Notes under the pieces: model-generated
Database searches by the model: none
Seen by the model: only the letters and a program-made list of their open reading frames with translations
What the model was told of the DNA's origin: nothing
Part shown: one piece after another, positions 8,469 to 17,316 of the stretch
Numbering within the stretch: position 1 is the stretch's first letter
Layout of the letters: every line of letters begins with the position of its first letter
Source: JAYYZW01 sp965217605
Lineage (GTDB): Bacteria; Pseudomonadota; Gammaproteobacteria; Ga0077536
DNA: 64,000 nucleotides
Assembly (NCBI GenBank): GCA_965217605.1
Contig: CBDCJB010000004.1
Coordinates: 310,001-374,000 of the forward strand
Direction: 5' to 3'
Translations under genes and position numbers: made by a program

Positions 8469-9113
8469 TCATTGACGGATTTCGACGCCGAGCACGACGA
8501 TGTTCTTTCCGGATACCGAGATGTGTTTCTGTTCTTCCATATCTTTGAGCACCTTGCCGACCATTTCGCGCGAACAACCGACCAGTCGGGCCAATTCTTG
8601 CCGGGTTACGCGGATCTGCATGCCGTCCGGATGGGTCATCGCGTCGGGTTGGTCGCATAGATCGAGCATGGTGCGGGCGACGCGTCCATAGACGTCCATG
8701 AAGGCCAGATCGCCGAGCTTGCGGTTCGTGTTACGCAAACGCCGCGCTAACTGTGACGTCATCGCGATAATCAGGTCGGGGTAGATGTCGGTCAATCCCT
8801 TGAGTTTGTTGTAGCCGATTTGCGCGATCTCGACTTCGCCGCGAGCGCGCACGAGCGCGGTGCGGTTGGCGTCTTCATTGAACAACCCGATCTCACCAAA
8901 GAAATCGCCCGGATTGAGATAGGCCAGCACGATCTCGTGACCTTTATCGTCTTCGAGCAAAACGGTTACCGAGCCACGAATGATGTAATACAACTCTCCG
9001 GCCGGATCGCCTTGGCGGATAATCGCCGCTTTCGACGGAAAGGTCCGTCGATGGCAATGCACTAACAATTTATCGACCGATTCCTCGACGTTGGCTGTCG
9101 TCAGTAGCGACAT
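8469..9113 (-). CDS. crp: cAMP receptor protein (Crp/Vfr type)
   Basis: A cAMP-responsive transcription regulator of 214 residues. The N-terminal cyclic-nucleotide domain shows GDFFGEIGLFNED and RTALVRA, with the cAMP-phosphate Arg and a Thr where E. coli has Ser. A dimer helix is followed by VYGRVARTMLDL. The winged-helix DNA-binding domain contains RQELARLVGCSREMVGKVLK, very close to Pseudomonas Vfr and E. coli Crp. The phrase LLVHCHRRTFPSKA also resembles Vfr. The ATG at 9113 matches the family N-terminus; the frame is open to 9320, but that part looks unrelated. Vfr-type proteins control catabolism, motility and virulence genes. A cyclase that could make its ligand lies at 51408-52532. 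Confidence 0.93.
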   Translation of the reverse strand: MSLLTTANVEESVDKLLVHCHRRTFPSKAAIIRQGDPAGELYYIIRGSVTVLLEDDKGHEIVLAYLNPGDFFGEIGLFNEDANRTALVRARGEVEIAQIGYNKLKGLTDIYPDLIIAMTSQLARRLRNTNRKLGDLAFMDVYGRVARTMLDLCDQPDAMTHPDGMQIRVTRQELARLVGCSREMVGKVLKDMEEQKHISVSGKNIVVLGVEIRQ

Positions 9114-9189
9114 CTTGCTGTACCCCTCGCACGGCGGTTCATGGTGGCCCTTAGTGCGGGATCTGTATTGATCGTTAGCGCTAATGGAT

Positions 9190-9723
9190 TCACTGTGCAG
9201 TCCACCGCGCCTGTTCGAAAGAATAGTGCAAGCGCCGACGGTCTGCCGTTGGCGACCACCCACCGCCGGATTGCTCATATACCTGGAACATACGTATGAG
9301 TCGACCATCCTGTACTGCAAATTCGTCGTTGCCGCGATATCCGAGCCTCTGAGCGTCGTCGAGTTCGGAAACGGCTAAGGGCTGCAAAAGGTATTCCTTC
9401 CAGCTGTAGACGTGAATATCGGATTCGTGGCCATCGGGATGACTAAACGTTACGACGACTTCGAATTCGCCGTCACCGTTAAGGTCCGCGACAAAGCTGT
9501 TTGAAAGCGTGCCGTCATACGCTGCCGTCAAGCGGGACACGAGAAGTTCTTCAGTTTCCACCGTGACCTGATAGTCGGCTTCGGAGAGCACCGATGTTGC
9601 GTCCGGTACGACGGTCACGACGAAGCCGTCAAACTGATGTGCGCCGACGGCAGCGACGATCAGCGACCATGCCGGCAAGGCGGTTAGCAGCACGACTGAA
9701 AACAAGCGCAGCGGTTTACACAT
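9190..9723 (-). CDS. Secreted protein resembling PliI-type lysozyme inhibitors
   Basis: The 177-residue protein starts with a signal peptide (LRLFSVVLLTALPAWSLIVAAVGA), so it is periplasmic or secreted. Its core contains FVADLNGDGEFEVVVTF, an EF-hand/FG-GAP-like calcium-type loop. Downstream it reads GNDEFAVQDGRLIRMFQVYE and ends with LHYSFEQARW. That arrangement recalls PliI inhibitors of invertebrate-type lysozyme, where a DLNGDG loop is followed by a conserved DGRLVR-like segment. The assignment is from memory of the family pattern and is tentative; a generic FG-GAP protein is the alternative. It lies 76 bp upstream of crp on the same strand. Confidence 0.5.
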   Translation of the reverse strand: MCKPLRLFSVVLLTALPAWSLIVAAVGAHQFDGFVVTVVPDATSVLSEADYQVTVETEELLVSRLTAAYDGTLSNSFVADLNGDGEFEVVVTFSHPDGHESDIHVYSWKEYLLQPLAVSELDDAQRLGYRGNDEFAVQDGRLIRMFQVYEQSGGGWSPTADRRRLHYSFEQARWTAQ

Positions 9724-9857
9724 CTGACGATGAGGCCTCTACTTAAGCAAGGCGAACGATGGTCCCCGTCGCTATTCTACGTCCGTACGCCCGCACTTCC
9801 ACGTCGCGTGAGCCGGCTTGGAGCGCCGTTCGTGCATACCCTGGTGGCGCTAAACCC

Positions 9858-9885
9858 TTGACTTTCTGAAATTTACCGCTATATT
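9858..9885 (+). promoter_or_regulatory. Probable groESL promoter
   Basis: TTGACT (9858-9863) and TATATT (9880-9885) are separated by 16 bases and lie just before the CIRCE operator, in the right place for groES transcription. The fit is to a sigma-70 promoter; the CCCTTGA around the -35 also partly resembles a sigma-32 -35 element. Confidence 0.6.
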
Positions 9886-9886
9886 C

Positions 9887-9913
9887 CTGGCACTACTCAC
9901 TGGAGAGTGCTAA
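9887..9913 (+). promoter_or_regulatory. CIRCE operator (HrcA site)
   Basis: The right half is a perfect GAGTGCTAA (9905-9913). The left half is CTGGCACTA, matching 6 of 9 positions of TTAGCACTC, and the spacer is exactly 9 bases. It sits immediately after the promoter of groES. This is the known HrcA repressor site of heat-shock chaperone operons. The hrcA gene is not in the window. Confidence 0.8.
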
Positions 9914-9974
9914 CAGCACTCGTTTAAATTCAGTAAAATCAAATAGTTAAATCAGCGTTTCAGGAGAGTAAAGC

Positions 9975-10265
9975 ATGAAGATTCGTCCTTTACACGACCG
10001 AGTCATCGTCAAACGCTGGGATGAGGAAAAGACCTCGCCCGGCGGTATCGTGATCCCGGACTCGGCCACCGAAAAGCCCATCAAAGGTGAAGTGGTCGCC
10101 GTCGGGAACGGCAAGATACTCGAGAACGGCGAACAGCGCGCACTCGACCTCAAGGTCGGCGACAAGATTCTGTTCGGCAAGTATTCCGGAACAGAGGTGA
10201 AAGTAGACGAGGAAGAACTACTCGTCATGCGCGAAGACGACATCATGGCGGTGTTCGACGGCTGA
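9975..10265 (+). CDS. groES: Co-chaperonin GroES
   Basis: The 10-kDa lid of the GroEL folding chamber, 96 residues. Family motifs are visible: MKIRPLHDRVIVKR at the start, the mobile loop EEKTSPGGIVIPDSA, GEVVAVGNGK and KYSGTEVKVDEEELLVMREDDI. It is preceded by CAGGAGAG, a good ribosome binding site. It starts an operon with groEL 58 bp downstream, under a promoter and CIRCE element, so heat-shock control by HrcA is expected. Confidence 0.98.
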   Translation: MKIRPLHDRVIVKRWDEEKTSPGGIVIPDSATEKPIKGEVVAVGNGKILENGEQRALDLKVGDKILFGKYSGTEVKVDEEELLVMREDDIMAVFDG

Positions 10266-10323
10266 GCCTTATCGGCACTACAGCAATCAAGTACAGCTTA
10301 TTTGAATAAGAGGTTAGTAAGAA

Positions 10324-11976
<1,653 letters not shown>

Positions 11977-12003
11977 GGACCCCTGTCCCGCATTCCTTAT
12001 TCA

Positions 12004-12031
12004 GAACCCCGCTCATGCGGGGTTCTTTTTT
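12004..12031 (+). terminator. Rho-independent terminator of groESL
   Basis: GAACCCCGC, loop TCAT, then GCGGGGTTC followed by a run of T. It forms a perfect GC-rich stem and lies 27 bp after the groEL stop. Confidence 0.9.
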
Positions 12032-12301
12032 GGGCGATGACCACTCGTTGGGCGCTGACGTCCTGCGGCTAGCTATGACCTATTTCGGCGCAATCTGTCG
12101 TCCGATCCAAGAATACCGCCTGGCAGCACACCCATCGACTGCTACAGGGTTTCGCCTTTTCAATAAATTACGAGAGCCTTTTGAACTGAGATCTCTTGGC
12201 ACGATAATTGTATCGCTATTGGTAAAACATACTTAAGGAACGGGAGATTAGGGGCCGCTAAACGTTGTAGACAAGCTGAAATCGAACCAAGAGGTAGCGC
12301 T

Positions 12302-12925
12302 GTGAACACCGCCGACGCAGGTTTAATCACGTCGATGAGTGTACGTGAACACTTCCGCGACGCTCTCGAAACGGCCACACACAATCAGGAAGTCCGGTTG
12401 GACGACATGACGTTCGTCTACGTCGTCAATCTCCTTACCACTTTCTCCGATTCGCGCGAATTACGCGCGGTATCCGACGAGACGAGTCTCAAACCGCTCG
12501 CACTGATCTATGCCGAGGCGGTTGACGCGCCCTCGCCCGAGTATCGCTATCGCGCGCTGCAGAAACTCGGCGACATTGCGCTCTTTATCGCGGGATTGTT
12601 TACCGACAGTTTCAATCGACGCGCCGTCGATGTCGATTACTACATTGGCATGGGCGAAGCGGCGTATGGATCGCTGCACGATTCAACGCAGACCGGCTGC
12701 GCGACCTTGCTGACCGGCGATCTATTCGACGACCTATGCCAACAATTCGCAGTGCTGGTCGACCTCCTCGGCGAGATCAGCGAGATGAGTGGCGTCAAAA
12801 CGAATAGCGATGTTCTGCGTGCATACGAAACATGGTTCAGAACGGGGAGCGAGCGAGCGCGCAAACAACTCATTCGTTCCGGCATTCACCCGCTGGCGGG
12901 ATTCAATGCTTCGGTCGCGCATTGA
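12302..12925 (+). CDS. Conserved-looking protein of unknown function
   Basis: A 207-residue, mainly helical, soluble protein without signal peptide, membrane helix or recognised catalytic motif. A GTG start at 12302 is used; GGTAGCG lies just before it. Segments such as FVYVVNLLTTFSDSRELRAV and LQKLGDIALFIAGLFTDSF look like a helical-bundle core. It sits 325 bp after groEL. A second unknown gene of similar size follows at 13099, and a MITE fills the space between them exactly. The two may have formed one transcription unit. No function is assigned. Confidence 0.7.
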   Translation: MNTADAGLITSMSVREHFRDALETATHNQEVRLDDMTFVYVVNLLTTFSDSRELRAVSDETSLKPLALIYAEAVDAPSPEYRYRALQKLGDIALFIAGLFTDSFNRRAVDVDYYIGMGEAAYGSLHDSTQTGCATLLTGDLFDDLCQQFAVLVDLLGEISEMSGVKTNSDVLRAYETWFRTGSERARKQLIRSGIHPLAGFNASVAH

Positions 12926-12929
12926 GGTT

Positions 12930-13094
12930 CTAGTGTCCTGTCCCGTGACAAACTTTCGTAAGTCGCGACGGATTTTTCGTCGCTGGCAAGGCGCGACGAC
13001 GCTTATGTGTGGGCTCTACACAAGGAGGAGCAACGCCGCCAGCGGCGAAAAAGACCAGCGAATTATGGAAGTTTGTCGCGGGACAGGGCACTAG
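12930..13094. mobile_element. MITE, copy 1 (165 bp)
   Basis: Non-coding element bounded by CTAG. Imperfect terminal inverted repeats of about 27 bp read TGTCCTGTCCCGTGACAAAC inward from one end and TGCCCTGTCCCGCGACAAAC from the other. A second copy of the same length lies at 15486-15650. It begins 5 bp after the stop of the upstream gene and ends 4 bp before the ATG of the next, so it has inserted between two probably linked genes. A transposase must have acted in trans. Confidence 0.9.
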
Positions 13095-13098
13095 AGTC

Positions 13099-13755
13099 AT
13101 GCTGATTAGCGACCTCCAGCAACAGTTGTCGGCGTTCTATGAAACGCCCGTCGAACATTGCGTGACCGATTTTCTCGTGACGGATGCGAGGATCGCGTCC
13201 TTGTTGGCTGCGGATTGCGCGAGCGACGACAAACGTGAACGGCTGTTACTCAGACAATCCGGTGATTACCTCGATGTGTCGCTGTATATCGACCAAGAGA
13301 TCTTGAATGCGCTCGCCGACGAAGATCCGTACGACCGGCTCACGTCGAATAACCTCAACGATTTCCTCGTTGCGCTCGAGGGCGTGAGCCACTTCAATTA
13401 CTTGCTCTGGAATGCCGTGCACGAAAAACCCGTGACCCAACTCGAGCTCGAACTCCAGGCGGAGGTCGATAAATTTGTAACCACGACGATGTTACTGGCG
13501 GACCAAGGCGCGGCCCGCGCGCTGGAAACGTTTCACTTTGCGTTGTTCACGAACGTCAGCTTCGACGCCGGTCTCAGCGAACGGGATGAAATGCGTTATC
13601 GCGAAGCTAATCGTTACGCTGCGAAATACTGCGACGGACTGAACAGACGGTTTGGGCACCGGCACCGCGAACCGTCTTTTATCAATGAGCTTCGGCGTTT
13701 CTATCGCATGCCGCAAAACGACAAGATCAAACGCATTGAGGCGAGGGTGAATTAG
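13099..13755 (+). CDS. Protein of unknown function, partner of the upstream gene
   Basis: A 218-residue soluble, acidic, helical protein. Visible segments include YLDVSLYIDQEILNAL, LNDFLVALEGVSHFNYLLW and FINELRRFYRMPQNDKIKRIE. No catalytic motif, signal peptide or membrane helix was recognised. The ATG at 13099 is the first codon after the MITE. The same frame is open through part of the MITE from 13009, but those residues come from the repeat. No good ribosome binding site precedes 13099; the nearest purine-rich AAGGAGG is inside the MITE about 75 bp upstream, so translation may be altered by the insertion. Confidence 0.7.
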   Translation: MLISDLQQQLSAFYETPVEHCVTDFLVTDARIASLLAADCASDDKRERLLLRQSGDYLDVSLYIDQEILNALADEDPYDRLTSNNLNDFLVALEGVSHFNYLLWNAVHEKPVTQLELELQAEVDKFVTTTMLLADQGAARALETFHFALFTNVSFDAGLSERDEMRYREANRYAAKYCDGLNRRFGHRHREPSFINELRRFYRMPQNDKIKRIEARVN

Positions 13756-13764
13756 GGCGCCGGC

Positions 13765-13789
13765 GATTCGCGCGCAAGCGCGCTCCTAG
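13765..13789. repeat. REP-like palindrome, family B
   Basis: ATTCGCGCGCAAGCGCGC followed by TCCTAG, a short perfect GCGCGC stem. It is related to the two elements at 15398-15457 and lies between convergent genes. Similar GTAGGAGC/GCGAAT palindromes are common REP sequences in Pseudomonas and relatives. Confidence 0.7.
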
Positions 13790-13793
13790 CGCC

Positions 13794-14132
13794 TTAATCG
13801 CCGATTTTTTTGTGTATATGGGGAAGGGTCTCGGGTTTTCCCGCTTCCATGTAGCGGTGTTCGCCGTCGGTTGCCGTGACGTTTTCGTATACGCCGTCAT
13901 CGCGCCTCACGAGTTTCGTGAATCCGGCGTTCTTGAGGGCCGAGTTCCCGGTTGGCAGCGCAATGGCGGCGGCTGAAATGAGTTTCCTCACCGGCGTCTC
14001 AAAATCGGTTTCGCCGAGCGGTACTTGCGCGGCGAAGCACAACTCGCCCCAATTGCGAATGACGAAATCCATACCGTGCTTAACCTCCACGGTCTCGCCA
14101 TTGGCCTCGCATAAGTATTCGTAGATCGGCAT
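13794..14132 (-). CDS. FmdB-like small protein without an intact zinc ribbon
   Basis: The product is 112 residues and begins MPIYEYLCEANGETVEVKHG, the start typical of FmdB/regulatory zinc-ribbon proteins. The usual paired CxxC motifs are absent: only the first Cys of YLC aligns, and one more Cys is at residue 32 (GELCFAAQ). The rest (VRKLISAAAIALPTGNSALKNAG) has a weak resemblance to the Ala-rich tail of FmdB proteins. An IS3 element is inserted directly against the ATG at 14132, so the native promoter and ribosome binding site are now about 1.25 kb away. The gene may be silent or driven from the IS. Confidence 0.65.
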   Translation of the reverse strand: MPIYEYLCEANGETVEVKHGMDFVIRNWGELCFAAQVPLGETDFETPVRKLISAAAIALPTGNSALKNAGFTKLVRRDDGVYENVTATDGEHRYMEAGKPETLPHIHKKIGD

Positions 14133-14175
14133 TGTGGAGTTGCCCCGTTTCCGTGGACGGTATGGCGCTTGGGTT

Positions 14176-15023
14176 TCAAGCAGCCTGTTGATAATTATTT
14201 TCATAGTTTAGCGGTGATTGCTGACCGAGGGATGAGTGACGACGGTGTGGGTTGTACCAGCCTTCGATGAACGCGAAGATCGCCATCTTCGCGTCGGCCT
14301 GCGTCTTGAAACTGTGGCGGTCGATGAGTTCGCATTCGAGCGTCGCGAAGAAGCTCTCGGCCATCGCGTTATCGTAGCAATCGCCGACCGATCCCATCGA
14401 CGGTTGTACACCCATTAACCGGCAGCGCTTGCCGAAGGCGAACGAAGTGTACTGGCAGCCCTGGTCACTGTGATGGATCACATTCTTCGGTCGACGCTGC
14501 CATAGCGCCATGTTGAGCGCCTCGAGCACGAGCTCAGTGCGCAGATGCGTCGCCATCGACCCGCCTACGACGCGCCGACTGAATGCATCGACGACAACCG
14601 CCAGATACACGAACCCCGCCCACGTCGGCACGTAGTCACGTCAGCAACCCACAGTGCGTCCGGCCGCGAAGCCACGAAGTGACGCTCGACCAGATCCGGC
14701 GCCGGGCGGGCATCGTGATCGCGGCGTGTCGTGCGCGTCCTTGTGCGTCGACTCACCCCGGCCAAACCCCATTCACGCAGCAGCTTGGCGACGCGCTTGC
14801 GACCCACGTGCGTCCCCTCATCCGCGCGCTCGGCGTGAATACGCGCTGCCCCATAGGTGCCTCGACTCCAGCTGTGGATGGCCTGGATACGGGCCTTGAG
14901 TTGCGCGTCGCGCTTCGACCGCGCTGAGGGTTCACGTGTCCGACACGCGTCGTAGCCACTCGGGGAGACACCGAGTAGCCGGCACATCGGCGCGATCCGG
15001 TAGGTGGCCTGATTCACGCTCAT
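14176..15023 (-). pseudogene. IS3-family transposase OrfB, frameshifted
   Basis: The first part (15023 to about 14637) encodes the HTH-like segment MCRLLGVSPSGYDACRTRE and reaches the first catalytic Asp in LWVADVT. The frame then breaks into Arg-rich residues. The rest, PTWAGFVYLAVVVDAFSRRV, the second Asp in HHSDQGCQY and the Glu in FFATLECELI, continues in another frame to 14176. One missing base near 14637 (GTGACTACGTGCCG where GTGAC-N-TACGTGCCG is expected) explains the break. All three DDE residues survive, but the integrase core is split, so the copy is probably inactive. OrfB overlaps orfA as ATGA. Confidence 0.88.
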
Positions 15024-15328
15024 GAACGCGAAGATTTCCTCGAATCGGTCTCCCGAGCGAACCAGGCCGTGGCTTTTGAAAGGATCTCCCGTTCCTCACG
15101 TAGCCGCCGATTCTCCCGACGCAGACGCCGCAGTTCTTCGCGTTCGGCAGTGGTCAGACCGTCGTTGCGGCGACCTTCATCACGGTCGGCCTGCGCGACC
15201 CCGTTGCGTACGGTCTGTGCGGTCGGCTCAAACTCGCGTGCCAGGTCTTCCGGGCTGCGGCCCGCCCGTACCCGTTCGATCATCGGTTGCCGGAAGGCCG
15301 GTGGATAGGCAGTTCGTGTTGTGGGCAT
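15020..15328 (-). CDS. IS3-family transposase OrfA
   Basis: A 102-residue DNA-binding protein. A helix-turn-helix (PEDLAREFEPTAQTVRNGVAQ) is followed by a leucine-zipper-like coiled coil (ELRRLRRENRRLREEREIL), as in IS3-family OrfA. AAGGAGG precedes the ATG at 15328. In the -1 frame near its end the DNA reads EEIFAFM and runs into OrfB. This is the usual arrangement for making the OrfAB fusion transposase by -1 frameshifting. Confidence 0.92.
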   Translation of the reverse strand: MPTTRTAYPPAFRQPMIERVRAGRSPEDLAREFEPTAQTVRNGVAQADRDEGRRNDGLTTAEREELRRLRRENRRLREEREILSKATAWFARETDSRKSSRS

Positions 15329-15397
15329 CGTGGAATCCTCCTTCTAAAAGGGTCAGGTATCCACGAAAGCGGGTCAACTCCATTGTAGATCTGGTTA

Positions 15398-15457
15398 ATT
15401 CGCCCGCAAGCGGGCTCCTACAACAGAGACTCCGTAGGAGCCGGCTTGCGGGCGAAT
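15398..15457. repeat. Inverted pair of family-B REP palindromes
   Basis: Two facing copies: ATTCGCCCGCAAGCGGGCTC (15398 onward) and GTAGGAGCCGGCTTGCGGGC (15434-15453, ending GAAT). They are separated by about 11 bp and form a BIME-like unit that can fold into one long hairpin. The unit lies between the IS3 element and the second MITE. Confidence 0.8.
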
Positions 15458-15485
15458 CATATGTTTTATCGTCTGAAACACCGGT

Positions 15486-15650
15486 CTAGTGTCCTGTCCC
15501 GTGAAAAACTTTCATACGTCGCGAAGGATTTTTTGTCGATGGCAAGGCACGACGACGCTTATGTGCGGGCTCTACACAAGGAGGAGTAACGCCGCCAGCG
15601 GCGAAAAAGACCAGCGAATTATGGAAGTTTTTCACGGGACAGGACACTAG
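15486..15650. mobile_element. MITE, copy 2 (165 bp)
   Basis: Same length and internal sequence as copy 1, with near-perfect terminal inverted repeats. The left end reads TGTCCTGTCCCGTGAAAAAC; the complement of the right end reads the same. Both ends are flanked by CTAG. It lies 21 bp past the stop of trmH. Its ends are better matched than those of copy 1, which suggests a more recent arrival. Confidence 0.92.
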
Positions 15651-15671
15651 TCTATACCCTCTCGGGAAAAA

Positions 15672-16373
15672 TCAGCTTTCGACTCGCGCAAAGAACTCGA
15701 GCGCTGTGCTTGTTTCATTGTCGCCGATCGGCTCCAAATTACCGGTGTGATCGAGCGCCGGGTAACTCAACGCGTTGCGGCGGCAATAGGACGCAATGGC
15801 GGGATGTGTCCATTCGAAAGCCAGTTTGACGAATTCCTCGTCGCTGATCCGGCGACGCTCGTAAAGTCCCGCGGCCCGCCTTTGGCGCATGGCTTCATAA
15901 AGGATTACGGCCGTCGCGACCGATACGTTGAGGGACTCGACCATGCCGTATACGGGGATCCGGATGGTGTGATCGGCTTCATCGATCGCACACGCCGACA
16001 GGCCATCGAGTTCGTTTCCGACAACGATTGCCGTCGGCCGCGCATAATCGACCTTATCGTACTCCTTCGCCTCTATCCCGACCCAGGCGGCCAGGATCTG
16101 GAATTTTTCGCGCCGCAACGTCTGACAGACATCCCGGATATCGGCGTGCACGGAGACATCGACCCACTTCTCCGTACCGCTTGCTTTCTTATGGCCCAAA
16201 CGGATCCCGGACTGATCACTAACCGCATGCAGTCGGCCGATACCGACCGCATCGCAGGAGCGGGCGATCGCAGCGAGGTTATGGGCTTTATGCACGCCCT
16301 CCATGATTACCGTCAGGTCCGGCTGACGCCGATTCAACATCTCTACGATGCGGTGATAGCGAGCGGTGGTCAC
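15672..16373 (-). CDS. trmH: tRNA 2'-O-methyltransferase of the TrmH (SpoU) family
   Basis: TrmH methylates the ribose of G18 in tRNA using SAM. The N-terminus ARYHRIVEMLNRRQPDLTVIME aligns with E. coli TrmH (RICEMLARRQPDLTV). The SPOUT knot motifs are visible: HKAHNLAAIARSCDAVG, PTAIVVGNELDGLS and ESLNVSVATAVILYEA. Length is 233 residues from a GTG at 16373 that overlaps the nitroreductase stop as GTGA, which indicates translational coupling. A start 24 bp further upstream is possible. It is the last gene of an nrtS-nitroreductase-trmH operon. Confidence 0.88.
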   Translation of the reverse strand: MTTARYHRIVEMLNRRQPDLTVIMEGVHKAHNLAAIARSCDAVGIGRLHAVSDQSGIRLGHKKASGTEKWVDVSVHADIRDVCQTLRREKFQILAAWVGIEAKEYDKVDYARPTAIVVGNELDGLSACAIDEADHTIRIPVYGMVESLNVSVATAVILYEAMRQRRAAGLYERRRISDEEFVKLAFEWTHPAIASYCRRNALSYPALDHTGNLEPIGDNETSTALEFFARVES

Positions 16374-16948
16374 ATTCCGAGAAACGGCGTATTCCAACCG
16401 TCGCCGAACACGAACTCGTCTACAGGCTTGCGTTCACGTTCATCCGGTTTTTTCTCCTCTACGCCTTCGGGCAAATCGCCCGGATCACCGACATAACCGA
16501 GCGCCGCAGCTGCAACTGCGTCGAACCCATCAGGGATATCGAACTTCGCACGCGCGAGGTCGGGATCGAAGCCCGCCATCTGGTGCGCCACCAGACCGAG
16601 ATGCGTCGCCTCGACCAACAGCTGCGCCATCGCCTGCCCGACGTCATACCAGGCATGGCGGTTAGGCTTACCGTTATAGGCAAAACCAGCACGCGCGACA
16701 TTGACCAACAGCACCGGAGCGGTCACGGCCCAGCTTTGATTGAATTCGACCAGACATTCGAGCAGACGCTCGTAGGCATCCCCCTGCCCGCGTTGGCCGA
16801 CGATGAAAAACCACGGCTGATCGTTGAAACAAGAGGGCGCCCACCGCGCCGCTTCGAACAAACGTTGCAGCTTTTCCGGCTCCACATCCCGCGCGGCGAA
16901 GGCGCGCGGACTCCACCGGCGTATGAGCAAATCGTGTATTTCAAGCAT
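16370..16948 (-). CDS. Nitroreductase-family flavoprotein
   Basis: A 192-residue FMN-dependent oxidoreductase fold. The N-terminal RRWSPRAFAARDVEPEKLQRL and FEAARWAPSCFNDQPWFFIV are the FMN-binding R-S-x-R and W-A-P-S-x-N-x-Q-P-W motifs of the family. The C-terminal AAAALGYVGDPGDLPEG matches the usual G-Y-P/V-G-x-P-x end. The substrate is unknown. It overlaps nrtS by 8 bp at its start and trmH by 4 bp at its end, so the three are one operon. Confidence 0.9.
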   Translation of the reverse strand: MLEIHDLLIRRWSPRAFAARDVEPEKLQRLFEAARWAPSCFNDQPWFFIVGQRGQGDAYERLLECLVEFNQSWAVTAPVLLVNVARAGFAYNGKPNRHAWYDVGQAMAQLLVEATHLGLVAHQMAGFDPDLARAKFDIPDGFDAVAAAALGYVGDPGDLPEGVEEKKPDERERKPVDEFVFGDGWNTPFLGM

Positions 16949-17162
16949 CAGATAATATGGCGCTTACGGATGCGTAAGTCGACACGCAATAAGGTACGCA
17001 GTACGTCATGAGCATCTTCGCCCACTCGACTGGGAGGATGTTTCCCGTTACCAGTTTGTCACCATAGTTGATCGCAACCAAGATCGTTCCGACCAGTACA
17101 GCTACTTTGCTCGACCGGCGGACGATGTCACCACGCATCGCCATCTGAAACCATTCAGCCAT
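16941..17162 (-). CDS. NrtS-like small membrane protein (nitrate/nitrite transporter)
   Basis: A 73-residue protein with two predicted membrane helices (SKVAVLVGTILVAINYGD and WAKMLMTYCVPYCVSTYASV). The pattern RRSSKVA...GTILVAINYGD...LTYxVPYCVSTY matches NrtS, described as a nitrate/nitrite transporter. It is the first gene of the operon with the nitroreductase. A link between the two substrates is only suggested by position. Confidence 0.75.
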   Translation of the reverse strand: MAEWFQMAMRGDIVRRSSKVAVLVGTILVAINYGDKLVTGNILPVEWAKMLMTYCVPYCVSTYASVSAILSDA

Positions 17163-17316
17163 CAGTGGCGGATTTCTCTAGCAGTACAATTATGATTATG
17201 AAAAGATGGCTTGCGGGTATAAGCGCAGACTGAATCGCTACGTTCATAAGGCCCTATCATTACTTCTTCTCCGCATTTAGGCAAAATTGGCCAGCCGCAC
17301 GCGGCCGCATACCCAC

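Larger units (their letters stand above)
14135..15382 (-). mobile_element. IS3-family insertion sequence, 1248 bp
   Basis: The ends are inverted repeats: TGGAGTTGCCCCGTTTCCGT at 14135 and, on the complement from 15382, TGGAGTTGACCCGCTTTCGT. TTG occurs on both sides (14132-14134 and 15383-15385) as a 3-bp target duplication. Inside are orfA and a frameshifted orfB with the IS3-type DDE transposase. It is inserted at the start codon of the FmdB-like gene. Confidence 0.92.

Noticed and set aside
12926..15670. Genomic island or prophage
   Set aside because: Only MITEs, REP palindromes and one IS are present; no integrase, phage gene or tRNA attachment site was found.
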